Of a stretch of DNA of 64,000 nt, positions 1 through 13,000 are shown one piece after another. Numbering within the stretch: the stretch's first letter is position 1; every line of letters begins with the position of its first letter. Position numbers and translations under genes: made by a program. This stretch comes from Branchiostoma belcheri (Eukaryota > Chordata > Leptocardii > Amphioxiformes > Branchiostomatidae): contig NW_017804265.1 in assembly GCF_001625305.1 (NCBI RefSeq), forward strand, positions 689,826 to 753,825, given 5' to 3'. A model generated the notes under the pieces. The model had not been told where the DNA came from and did not search any database. It worked only from the letters and a program-made list of their open reading frames with translations.

Positions 1-20
1 CTCTCCCTCTCTCTCTCTCT
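1..20. repeat. CT-rich microsatellite
   Basis: The window opens in a run of CT dinucleotides, probably the end of a longer simple repeat outside the window. Confidence 0.8.
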
Positions 21-374
21 TGGGCATCTGCAAACGAAAAACTGATGTTATGCCAATAAAGATACAAAGAAAGAAAGGACGGCTTTCCTCTGAATTCTTC
101 GTCTAAATGGCGCGGAAGTTAGTTACTACCTTCTTGCACGCAACGAAGCCGAGATCAAAGTAAGTCTCTATAATCTAAGACTCGTGAACTCCTCGGTGTG
201 CAACAATTCAGACTGTAACAATCGAATTTAAGGAACACCAAGAGACGAATAAAGAAGAGCCGTGTCGCTGGTAGATTCTTAGAATTCTCGGAGAAATATA
301 TCTCAGTGCCAAGTTGGCAGCCGAACTCTCCAAGCTCCTTTGCGCTTGCCTTTTTGCTTGCTGTACACATTCAT

Positions 375-580
375 CCTCTATCAGGCTTCAGGAGGCGGCT
401 GGAAAGAGTAGAAGTCGGCCAAATAGAGAGAGATAACATGCCGAGGGAGTTGGTCCGCTAGAGAGTGCAGTTTTCGGGTGCGGCAACTTTACTCTCTAGC
501 GGACAAACTTCCCTGGCATGTTATCTGTCTATTCAGCCGTCTTCTACTCTTTCCAGTCGCCTCCTGAAGCCTGGTAGAGT
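375..580. mobile_element. Palindromic MITE-like element, copy 1
   Basis: The left arm (from CCTCTATCAGGCTTCAGGAG) is an imperfect inverted copy of the right arm (ending CTCCTGAAGCCTGGTAGAG). The shared arm includes GGAAAGAGTAGAA and the AACATGCC core. The same family recurs at 4300-4478 and as a fragment at 2441-2494. No coding capacity, so probably a non-autonomous fold-back element. Confidence 0.75.
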
Positions 581-2440
581 AGTATACATTCGGCATAGAC
601 CGCAGTACGATTTTGATCCAAACCTCTGCTTGAAGAGTAACATTTGTTGTAGTGGCTCTCTCCTACGCCACAACAGCTGGTAACCGTCTTCACTATTCAT
701 AACATACAGGACAGGTCCAAAATACAACATGGTCGTCATCTTCCCTCAGTGCTCTGTGTTGACGAACTGTATCCTCAACATAAACAGAGCACCGTGAGGT
801 GGAGATGGCTTGTCGACTACGAAAAGCATTCGACGACAGTAGTGTGAGGGTAAACAAAATACAAGCTGGGCGTCATACCAATACCGGTGAAATTTGTCTC
901 GAGATCGTCGTACTGAAATCTTGGGCCAGTCGTACAGATGTCGTATAACAGCCAGCTGTCGTCCTACGACAAAATGCTGTCCTAACGGGCTGCTGGTTCT
1001 GTCACAGACTGTTTGAAACGTCCAAATCATACTACATTCTACGACGAATGCGATCGTGTCAAGACTTCACTGACTCTGACAGATACAATGGTTTGAAAGT
1101 ATCAGATCTCTTTAAAAAATACCGCCTGTGCCCATTCAAAAACGTTGCAGTCTATGATGACATGCATACTTAACACACTGCCGTTGAGGTTAAGTATATA
1201 TTTATTTACAAGTTCCAAGGTTAAGTCATTACGTTTGTGTATGTAGCGAAGGGCTGTAGACACATCTACGTGTAAGTGGAGAGAATGAGTGAGTTGTTTA
1301 ACCGCAGCAAAATACACAGAAAGACAAGGTCGAGGACGGGGGACGTCTGGTTCCTCTCAAAACAGGTTATAGACGTTCAAGTGCTGACAAAGAAACAAAG
1401 TCACAACGATGTGTCTATGTACTATACTGCTGGCCTTGGGGAAATCCTGTTGACTATTCCATTCAAATACAGCCATAGGAAGGATGTGCGAATGTAACAT
1501 GGTATTACGTTGCGGTCCCATTCGTCGTAGCAAGTTGTACGATTTTGATGTCGAAGTTTGTTTTTTTCAAGCAGGTTTTGATGGAATCAACCGTGAGACA
1601 AAAATCTGCAACAGGTTTTACTTCTTGTTCACCACTTCTGTTTTTATCAACAATTGGGAACAGCTTGAGAGCTGATGAAAAATTTTCATGGCTCCCTGTG
1701 TGTTATCCTTACTGACTCTATTGACTACACGTCACATTTGAGTCCGCTAAAAGTTATTAAAAACATGATTATTTCAATTCACTGATCAGCAAAGTAACTA
1801 CACCAACGGACACAGGAATGTCCAGATGCAGCCTTTTATCTTTGATATCCGAACGTTTATCTTTAATCGTTTATCTGTTCGAAATTAACGACGTTTATTA
1901 GTTGGTCATGGGGAGGGAAACTCGCGTGGAATGAGGTGATTTCGACAAATCCAAGACGTAAAATTCTTTTGATTGTTCCTCTCTTGAAACGCTCATGTTG
2001 TTTATGACCCATTTGTCCTAACAGAAACTCCATGACGTTTAGATGGTTTTTCTTTAACTTAACCATAGTCAGCTACCCGATTAAGCTACCCTACAACTGG
2101 TCTGCATGAAAAGAAAATTGTAGTTGGTCGCCACTTCCAAACTTGTGAGTCAATGTATTGTGCAAACAATTGCAGCAGACACATCTAAACTGAGACCGCC
2201 CCAGAAAACTACTAAGAACCCGGTGCTAAATGTCATCTCTTAGATTTAATTTCCGTTAACATTTACCATGGTCACAAAGGATGTGTCTTTACGTTAGAGA
2301 CTCCAGTACTTCCTTGACCATAAAGATTAAAAATGGGTGTGTGCGTGTTAAAGATAGATATCAAATATAGTTTTACGTCATTGTTGTTAAAATTGCATAA
2401 GGCCAGGATCTTTTGAGCTTGAATTCGCGTGTACCCGAGT

Positions 2441-2494
2441 TGTCTATTTGGCTAATTTCTACTCTTTTCAACCGCTTCCCAAAGCCTGGTAGGG
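2441..2494. mobile_element. Fragment of the palindromic MITE family
   Basis: Matches the right arm of the elements at 375-580 and 4300-4478 (TCTATTTGGC, then TTTCTACTCTTT, then AAGCCTGGTAG) with several substitutions; the left arm is absent. Confidence 0.6.
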
Positions 2495-2875
2495 TCTAGA
2501 GCTACCCCGGCACTTTGGTCATACGAACTTGAACTCAAGTACCCCCTCCCGTTTCCCTTTGGCAAGTACTTTACCCACCAGGTGGCGCTTTTCAGACAGA
2601 CAGATAGACAGACGGGCGCTCAGGGCCTGTCACACACACACGTCTGCTCAATTCGTCGCTCTGGGCTTGTCGCACACACAGATGTTTCTCCGCGCGCAAA
2701 CACAGCCAGAAAAGTTAGACGTAGTCTCTCAGGGAGGTTATAGTCATCTGTTAACGGTAGGCTTGAAACAGGCAATGACAGAGTGATGGGGACACTCAAT
2801 TTGTCTTAGTGTCTGCTGAGCATCTCACGGTAGACACAAGTGCCTTACATACATACTACATGCGTAAACATACAT

Positions 2876-3003
2876 GGACAAGTTCACACACACGCGCACA
2901 CACAGAACACACACAAACACACACAACGCACACACACACACACACATACACACCGTGACACACACACACACACACTCACACACATTCACACACGCACACA
3001 TCA
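2876..3003. repeat. CA microsatellite
   Basis: Long interrupted (CA)n tract. The apparent reading frames rich in Thr-His or Cys-Val across it are repeat artefacts. Confidence 0.95.
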
Positions 3004-4057
3004 ATTTCCATATACACACACTGTATGTATAAAGTCACAACACACATACACAAAATGTATTTGCACACACATGCCCCAATTGATGAATAGCTTATTAGCT
3101 AGATAAATTGGATGTGAAACTTCAGTGCTGCGGTTACCCGAACTCTCGTCTGTCCTCGCGAGATATGACAGCAGGCGATAGTTATAGGAAGTACTTTATC
3201 CTCATTTTCCACTGCCAGCTTCCAGGGAAGCATAACATCACAAATACGTGGACCACCCGTGATTTCTCCAACTAAAAGTCATTCTAATGACAGACATACG
3301 CTAAGTAAATAGGCTTTAGGCAATTAGTCAACGACTTCCGTAAGGTGCCTTGATGTTGAAAGTCACTGCTCAAATAAATCAGAGGAAAACGAAGGAAGTT
3401 GGCACAAACCCTTGCGGTAAACTCTTTGATCTGCGGTAAACCGATATTCCACACGTTCTACCCAAAGTATCCTTTTTTCGGAAGCGGAAGTATGCTTTGT
3501 AGAAGTTGCCAAAGTGGTTGGAATGTGAAATTGTGAGTGGCATGCGATACATAATAGTAATGGTTAATGATGATTAATACATCATTTCCACGACGACCTA
3601 ATCAAATTTGTCGTCTTTCAGAATTCTCTGGAATGCTTTTGAAAAACATTTGAAAAATGAAGTATTGTTTTCAGATTTCATGATATGTTTGTTTTTGGAA
3701 ATTAGATTCGTGTTCTCAGTACACCTATAATTTCCATACAAAGCACAGAAAATTGTTGAGCTATTCTAATAGCATTCTGCAACTTGTACGCTGTGTTCAT
3801 TTTTGTCTGTCTATGTTAGAAAAAGAGTTAGATTCAACAAGCATAGCTATCTTTCACTTTGCTGTGAATCACTGTTCTCTGTAGGAACAAAGGAAACCGG
3901 TATGATCCGGTATGCCATGTCCTCATACCAGACGAGACAGATGTCACATGTCATGCCCTGGGAACGAGATCAAAGGGCACGAGATCGTTACCATGGAAAC
4001 CTGGTCGTCCATCTTGTTCAACGTCTCTATTTGTTCTTTTCTCGTTTTCCACCTCAG

Positions 4058-7000
4058 GTTGCCCGGATGTTGACCCGAGCCTGGTCCGGTGGAACCCTGG
4101 CCATGACCCCTCTCGGAGAGAAGTCATCGGACAAGGTCAAGTTTACCGTCTGGAGTCGTCTGCGACATTCGATTCCCTGGAAATCAAAGATGGCGGTAAG
4201 AGAAAATTCTGTTGTGTGATTTTGCAGTTACAATCGTGAGGCAGTCTTTACATATATTTTTTATGTTGACAGAACCAACCAACGATTAGGACCTAAGACT
4301 AGCCTCTACCAGGCTTCGGGAGGCGGCTGGAAAGAGTAGAAATCAGCCAAATAGAGAGATAACATGCCAGGGGAGTTGGTCCGCTAGAGAATACAGTTTG
4401 AATCGGACTGGCATGTTATCTCTCTATTTGGCCGATTTCTACTCTTTCCAGCCGCCTCCCGAAGCCTGGTAGAGGCTAACCTAGGACAGCCTTTTTGGCC
4501 AAATACAAAGAAGGTGCATTTTGTATATCACACATGCACGACTGCTTCAAGAATGCCCTCAGTTTGCGATCGTACGACAAGAGTACGACAAATATGCGAC
4601 CAGACCCTATTGAATGATAAACAACCGGGCCTATCATCTGTAAGTTTTTATACAAGTTTACAAGAAAAACAATGAATGAGTCTGTCACAGCTTAATTTGA
4701 CAAGACTGGTGCCTTTAGCATGCCATTAATTTGCTGTCGTAAGTCTGTCTCACGACAATTGTGACTACTAGACCCTTGGGTAGAAACAGAGCACGACAAA
4801 CAACAGACACAAGTTTCTTTGATTAGTCTGCAACTCTAGGAATACATGCCAAGTACAGGTCGGAAGTTTTGGCACGGTTGAAGAGGCCCCAGTGGCCACC
4901 CCTTTGGCAGTGCGTTTAAACCTAATGAAGCGAGTCTTTTGGCACAGACATTCGGTCTTGTAAGCCTTTTATAATGCGTAACAGGACATAAAGTTTATCC
5001 AGGAAATCGCTTTTTGACCGAGCGCCAAGTCCACTGACACCAGTTGATCCTAGTTAGTTCCCACAAGACAAGACGGCCCAAATGTCGTTATTTCACGTCT
5101 ACAAAGGAGGCTCTATTTCAGATACTGGTTCACTGAACTGCTTTTCGACGTGTGCTTGCCTGGGAATGTCTTTTATGCCTGTCTTTCTTTATGTCCTTCT
5201 CTATGTCTGCCTCTGTCTCTCTTCCTCCCTGTCTCTTTCTTTCTCCCATTCTCTCTATATCTCTCTTTCTCTGTAGTAGTGCTTGGTTAACTTCTTGGCC
5301 TTTATATGATTCGTTTGTCCCATTTGACATGTGGTATTCCTTTGTATTCGTGTTTACAAGGCGTGCCCTGATAGACCCATTTGGAAAACATTTCCAAAAG
5401 CGAAATGTCCACCCATTTGATCAAAGCCAATGACAATGGTCTTGTGTTTGAAAAGGTCAGCAGACAGTCTGTAGCCTCTCTCTCAGTAGGGGTCTAGTAC
5501 ACTAGGCCAAGGCTTTAGTGCTTTGGGAGAACTAGGAAAAAACAACTTGTAGATGTCTTCTGACCAAACGTCAAAGTTTTATTCCAAACGTTCATAGAAA
5601 TGAAAGGCAATGTGCATTATAATGATTCTTATACGCCTTCTCCGTAGTATAAAGCTTACTAACAAGCTTTCGTCCAGTTCTGTGATCCCTCTACAGTTGA
5701 AATGACCTGAACGGAAGTGTGACGTCAGCAACGGGTCAAAGATCCTGGCAGTTGGTGTCGGCCCCCGTCTCGGTTGATGGGTGGCTGAAGTATGTTTGTG
5801 GCTTGAATTTGGCAACTAGGTAAAGGGTCGTGCCCAACTATATCGTACCGTACATCATAATCAAACCTAACAAGAACCCATGGGAGCTTAGTCGATGTCG
5901 GCCCCCGTCTCGGTTGAGGGATGGCTAAAGTTTGTATATAGCTACAATATGCATATGGCAACTAGGCAAAGGGTCGTGCCCAACTATAACGTACCGTACA
6001 TCATAATCAAACCTAACAAGGACTCGTGGGAGTTCCGGCCATGACCCTCACTCGTGCCCAATAATGTCAAACTCGTGCCCAGAGTCACGCGACCGAGTCA
6101 CAGAGGGACAGTCAAGGATGTGTGTACTAATTAAGGCAGCATGTGGACTATGCGGGAACTAGTTGAGACAAATGTTTGAAACAGGTGAGAATGACGGCGT
6201 TATGCAAGCAGAAAGCTGAGTCGACAAAGGCAAGAAAGGCTTCTGGAAGAATTGTAGATCAGTACATTTTAATACCACAAATCTGTTGGTTCATCAATAC
6301 ATGGTGTGTGTCCTAATCACTGACGATCAAAGAAACTTTTATAATTATGGTAACGCTGATTAGAAAACATTGCTATGTGGCTCAGCGAGTTGTTGGCCCA
6401 TATACTTCGTGCAAATGTAAACTTCATCATAATTATCATTGTCATCAATTCATTTGTAGGCTGGTATTGTCTTGGCACCTCAGAAGGTCCCACTTAGCCT
6501 CCAGTGGGGAAAAACATACGATATGTATCAGCAGAAACATCTACAATTGGCAACAGCCCAGGGTATTACAGCTCTAATCCTAACATTTGCCCGGGGCATC
6601 TCCCAAGATACGCCGTACGACTAGTGGTCACAGCCGGGTCTTTCCCCACGAGGACAGCCCCTCCAATCATTACACCACTACGGGCACCATTCAGGTGTTA
6701 CCAATCTACGCCTAATACTTTGTCGCTACTAATTGGAACCCTCGCGTGAGAAACTGGCCTTACCTTCTTGGAGAAATTAACCTTATTTTGTTCAGCAAAA
6801 AAAAATTGGCGTAAATCGTAAACGCGTAGGAGGGGTTGTATAGCTAATATGCCTTTGCCCTTACACTGTCAAAAGGAAAAGTCGTACGTATTTTTATGAA
6901 GTAAAACATCTATCTGGTTTTACATTTGGATTGTATCAGACTAACATTACAGAGATGTGTAACAGCTGTTCAATGGCATCTGATTGTAATCCTATTTCTA

Positions 7001-10000
7001 TTCAACAAACGTCCTTTGGCAAGGGGGCAAGCGTTAAAGACCGAATTCCTTTTTGTGGAATGTACTCTGTGAGGTTTTGTGACTTGCCCTGGGTTCATTC
7101 GAGATAACGTTTGTTCGACTGACAGTCCCCAGTCGTGGCTTGTGTGTTGTATCAAACCTTCTTTAACAGACGTCGTATCAGCAACAATCACATGTCGTGT
7201 CCAGTAACGGCGCATTGGTGTAGGTCGTCGTAAGATTCTGTTGTCATAGGAATTTCTATCCAGACTGTGACAGAACCAAAAGCATCACAACATTTTATTC
7301 GTAACAAGACTGTTAATATTGTGCGACAGATACGCGACTATACTTTTGTAATCGTACGACCATCGTGCGACACACCGTATTACCGTCGTAGAAGCACCGT
7401 CACGACATCGGCTTTTCTCGTGCTACAGCACGTCCTTGCCCAAAGAGTCAAGGGCGGTTAGGCATACGATAAGGCAATTGCGTTTAGAGAAGCCAACTAT
7501 GAAATTAAAACTGCAAACATTTTCTGCACAAATTTCGTTATATGCATGCATATAGACTGTTTAAAAGCATGCAGCTGTGTGCTTAATCATTCCATTTATC
7601 TATCTATTGGTTCAGCAATACATAAACCAATGACCAACTGTCCGACGAGCTTTTGCTTCATCAATTTTACTAACAGTGATTAAGTGCTGTAATCGTTTTG
7701 GCCTTTGATATACTATTTATGTTCGCGTCTACTTTTTGCAGAATTGCTTATTTGATATCTTAGTGCTAACAATAGTAACATGCACATATGCACGTAGCTC
7801 CTACATCTCTTAGATATACACTTGGTAAACGGAATCAGCTGACAGCCTGGCTGTCAAACAAGTGTCAACGATCATATCGTTAATTGGCTGTTAACTTGTC
7901 CCGTCGGTTCATCTGTGATCTGTCAGAAGATAACGCGAGATAACGCGAGATTTCACGTCACTCCAAACCTCGCGTGAGCCGAGCAAATGTGGTAACGATT
8001 CCTATCGCAGAATTCCGCTCAGATATTGTGGCAGACTCAAAGATATGACCTCAAGAAGTTACGTTAAGCATTCTGTAGCTGACAATGTAGTCTTGTGGTT
8101 AGAGTTTTTTTTATTCTCCGAATCTCTAGAATACTCCAATGTTGTGCTCTTGGGAAAGACATTTTCAGCCTCGACTCAGGAAGGTAGAAATGAGTACCTA
8201 GCTTCGGTTAGGGGCGTCCTCTTGGATATGTCCGTAGGGTCCGTGTTTGAGGAGAGCCACAACTTTACGTATACCGAAAAGAGTAGGGTTCCATTCAGGC
8301 ATTAGTAGATCAAAGTTTACAGTTCAATCTTACGCGGCTTGTGATTACAAAACGGGAGTGTTAACCGGTTATGCGACACAAACATAAACTATATCGTACT
8401 ATCGGATACCAAGAAACATTTAATAACAGTCTCCCTACGGCTAGTTTGCTGGTCTTTAATAATAAGTATCTCAACTGACAGACTTCCCATAACAAGCGCC
8501 GTCATACAAATCTAACGGCCGTATATATAAGAGCCTGTCACTGTTTGCGCTGACAGCTGGTGCACGTGCTGAATGTAATTTGACAGAAAACGATAACCCC
8601 TCAACAACCTTTGGACAAGAGATGCTGAACAGGCCGATCCGTCGGGCAGTTTAAGTTCCGACATTTCTCGTGTCTTTGATGCAGCAAGTGTTAGTTCCAA
8701 GTTGTCGTTCTCGCTTCAAATCAGTGTCTTTAGAGATTTTGTCAGCATTCTTTAACTTCCGACGTCTCGAGAATAAAGGTAACACCTTCTTTATCAAAGA
8801 CACGAATCTTTGATAAAGAAGGTGTTACATCTAAACTGTCGATCTTACTTCAAGTCAGTGTCTTCAGACTGTCTATTCTAGTTTTAGTCAACATTCTTTA
8901 AGTTCCGACGTTTCTTGTGTCTTTGATATAGAAGATGTTACCTCCAAAATGTCGTGCTCACTTCCAGTCAGTGTCTTCAGACTAACTGTCGTAGTGTTAT
9001 CCAGCATTTTTAACGTCCCATGTCTTTGATACAGAAGGTGTTATCTCCAAATTGTGGATCTTACTTCAAGGTTTCGTTGTTAGACTGTTCGGGGTTTATT
9101 CATCAGCATTCCTTCAGTTTCTACATTTCCTGTTCCTTTGATACAGAAAGTGTTACCTCAAAACTGTCGTTCTTACTTCAAGCCAGTGTCTTCAGACTGT
9201 CTCTCTTGGTTTCGTCCAGAATTCTTTAATTTCCGACGTTTCCCGTTCCTTTGATGAAGAAGGTGTTACCTCCAAAATGTCGTTCTCATTTTAAGTCACT
9301 GTCTTCCAACTGTCTCTTTTAGTTTTAGTCAGCATTCTTTAAGTTCCGATATGTTTTGCCGTCTTTGATAATGGCGGTGTTACCTCCAAACAGTCGATCT
9401 TTCTTCAAGCTTACGTCTTCAGACTGTCTGTTCCTTAATTAAGTTTCGACATTTCTCGTATTTTTGATACAGAAGGTGTTACCTCAAAATGTCATTCTCT
9501 CTTCAAGCCAATGTCTTCAGACTGTCACTCTTAGTGTTATCCAACATTTTTTTAAAGTTCCGAAGTCCCATGTCTTTGATATAGAAGGTGTTACCTCCAA
9601 ACTGTCGATCTTACTTCTTCAGACGGTCTGTTGCAGATTTATCTAGAATTCCTTAATTAAGTTCCGGCATTTCCTGTGCTTTTGATACAGAAAGTGTTAC
9701 CTCAAACACCACAAAACTGTCGTTCTTAATACACTGTACTTAGAATCAGTGTCTTCAGACTTCCTCTTCTGTTTTTTTTTAGTCAGCATCGTCGAATACC
9801 GGAATATCGTAGCTACACTGGAAACAATGGCAAGATTTTAATACAACAAACTGAAAGACTGACTTAAGGTCGAGGGCTAAGAACTCAAGACATGTGCAGA
9901 ATGTAATGGTGTAGACCCAATTAATGACCTATTAAGCCCTCGCGTGTATTCAGTCTGCTAACAGGACGTTACAGCGTGATCTGGTCAACGTTTGACAGTC

Positions 10001-13000
10001 CTTAAATGGTCCTGGTTATCAGTGATACGTCACAACCCGAAGGACACCATGTCCGGTTCAGGGCCTGAACCCTATAAATCTAAACCGTAAACAAACTATA
10101 AACTGCCTGATATTGACAAGGTCCTTAGCACGTGGAAGAACAGATGGTGTGAATGGGTGCGTGTGTATCATGTCAAATTGAGCTGTCAAGTTTACATCAG
10201 GTGACTATCAGGTTTACATCCCTCCTAACCTCAACCCTTCTAAATTGATCAAATAAAGTTAACTAATCAAAAAGTAAAGAAAAATACACTGCAGTTTCAA
10301 AACATTTGGTCATCAGTCAAAAAATTAACTCCGAAGGAACTGAACTAACACATATAAAACGTTGAAATGTAAAAATGAAATCGTTAAACCTTTCTTTTAC
10401 CCAAAATGTGTGTTCTGAGTAAGAAATCGAGCTTCGACTAAAGACAATGCTGACTAGAATTATTATGTACTTGGTCCTCAACTTTCTCAACTCAACTTAC
10501 GTCCCGAAATTCTAAAATTTCTGATTTCTTGTTTCGTTTTGATCTACAGGTAAACTGGTGTTTGCTGATGAAGGAAAGAACATCATCCTTCGAACGCGAA
10601 GCATCCTGGTCCAAGATGGCGGCGAATTCCACATTGGTAGTGAGACTTGCCCCTACTTGAGTGACGTCACAATATCTCTTTACGGCAAGTCGGACGAAGG
10701 GGAGACCCACCCCTTCTTCGGTAAAAAGTTCTTCGGGGTAAACAAAGACGGGGTCGTCGAAATACACGGGAAACCGAAGCTGTCATGGACGCAGCTCACC
10801 GCAACTGTCATGGCGGAGGGCTTGCCGAAGGGAGGGCACCACTCAGGCGTTGGACATCGCGGCATCAACCTTAGAGTACTGGACGAGCTGACCGGGGAAG
10901 TCGTGGAGAACGACTGGTATGATACCTACATTAACATGGAGGATAGTAAGAGGCTGTCCGCGGACCTGAACGGGGTGGATGAGGGTAGGATCATCATCAT
11001 GGCGGTTAGAGACGAGGGATCGAAGAGTTTAGGAACTGCCGCAAGAAAAGCCATCAGGAGTCTCGGCAGTAAAGAGATTGACAAGTTATCGTACAGGTAA
11101 ATATATATATGTCATATATGTGTATTTCCAATATTTATGTTTACCGAAGGAAAACCGTTTTTACTCTGCTTCCTCTTCTCCTTCTTCTCCAAACAAATAA
11201 GGTCAATGACCTGAACCAGACGGCTATCACCATGGTAATTGGTGTCGGGTTACATCATGTTGCAATTTCATAGAGGAGGGATTTAGACTCCTGTCTGACC
11301 ATATATATGAATGTGTTTGAGTAAGAATTAACAGAGCAGACCATATACGAAGGTAAACATCATGCGTTTGTTACCTTTCTAGTTTATTAAAAAAACGCTG
11401 AGGTATGTGGTGTGTACGTGCGAGGACGTTATATCTTGTTGAAGCTCCTTGGTACGTGCGATTACGTAAGGCCTTCCGATGGGACGACTGCTACCACTGA
11501 CAGATGGGCCAAGTCAGAAAAACGTATATTTCTATAACTGATGAGATATAAACACTCTAGCTCGCAAATTTGTCAGCTTTGCATGCTATTCATTCCCCGA
11601 ATGTTTTCAACGGCCACCACAGAGTCTTCGCTTTCTCAAACAGGTGAACTTGACGTTGATAAAAGAACGTTGATACTGGAGCTTTAGATCTGGACAAATC
11701 TGTGATCATTTGTCAGCTTTGCTCTACATTCCCCGAATGTTTTAATGATACACCACAAAGTCATCAGTTCTTCAAACAGGTGACTTTAACGGTGATTAAA
11801 TTTGTCTGTCACTTAAGACAAATCTATGTCATCTCAAGGTCGAAAAAGGAATTTCCTTTCAAAACATTTTGCTGAGTCTGTGAAAAATAAGCTATCTAGT
11901 ATCAGAGCTAGAAAAGCTGACAAACGCATTATGGCTTACCAATCCCTTGCAGATTCCGTTTTGACGACATGTTTTGTCTAAACGTTTGTGCAATAGTACT
12001 AACAGTCGTATTACTGACTGGGGAAGCTTAGTCTTTAAGTTATTTCGAAGTTGGCAGTGGATACTAATTACTATGTCTGTTACTTCATACATTGGTAGGT
12101 CGTTATCATACGAAATATTCGTTCTATTCTTTTTCGCATTTGACAATGACTTGGCATTAATTAGCATTCCTTGAAAATTCATAGTCACGGGATAGTTTTC
12201 TTTGTGCTTTGGATCTTTTTCGAAATACTTTTATTACTTCTTCAACTCACAAATTTTGTCGTCCTTAAGCAAGACTGTTAGTTTTGTGAAACTTTCTGGT
12301 ATAACTATCGAGTCACCAGCCCAAAACACAAACATGTTAGTCTTCATGGCCTCACCACCATCCGTGTTATGAAGTCAAACCAGGTCAAACTAAACACACG
12401 TGATTTCTCACAACATGACATCAGTCCAACATCAACACTCAACCTCTTATCCACTAGACCTTTTTGACCTTTGCCTTCTTTGCAGGGAACCCTGGGTATT
12501 CCTGGGTGTCAAGGGCAACGCAAGTGCTGCTATGGAGAAAAGACTGTCTTACAAAGGTAATATGAACACGTCTTGATTATTTTACAGAAATTTGAACTGC
12601 CCATGACTTCATGTAATTGCTCAATTTCAAATGCAAATATTTTAGATTCTGTATGAAATTCTGCTAAAATTCCAAACCTGTGTTGTTGTTTTATTCTGCC
12701 TAGACACACATCGCACAGGAACTGCACAAGTATCCCGGATGTTCACCACGCCTTATGGTGTATCTTTTAAAGTAGAAGCAACAAGTTCCTGGTCCAGAGG
12801 TAAGTTTGTATCTGTTAGGCTCAAAATACTCAATGCTTTGAAACCAATGGAAACAGTGAGTCAAAGATTCTAAACCATCCTTGCATTTTAAAGTATTTAG
12901 CGTTATTGCTAATTTATGGTTTTACTCATCTTTTATTAATTTCTCTAAAACTGTACATACTCCATTCTCACTTCCCCCCAGAATGTAGCAGGAAGACTTT

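Larger units (their letters stand above)
581..4057. other. Region without recognisable gene, upstream of the CEMIP-like exons
   Basis: No exon with family resemblance was found on either strand. It contains a fragment of the palindromic MITE at 2441-2494 and a CA microsatellite at about 2876-3003. Missing 5' exons of the CEMIP-like gene could lie here, but no signal-peptide exon of the required phase (ending with two codon positions still to fill) could be singled out. Confidence 0.5.
4196..10549 (+). other. First visible CEMIP-like intron, repeat rich
   Basis: A 6.4-kb intron between two in-phase exons. It holds a palindromic MITE (4300-4478), a roughly 140-bp tandem duplication (5755-6033) and a degenerate tandem array of about 108-bp units (8650-9790). 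No convincing exon was seen within it. Confidence 0.7.

Noticed and set aside
2825..3106. Cys-Val or Thr-His rich frames
   Set aside because: Translations of a CA/GT microsatellite; the same applies near 33532-33835.
3803..4219. 138-codon frame overlapping the first CEMIP-like exon
   Set aside because: It reads the exon in the wrong frame; the family match (CPDVDP, WNPGHD) is in another frame beginning at a good 3' splice site at 4058.
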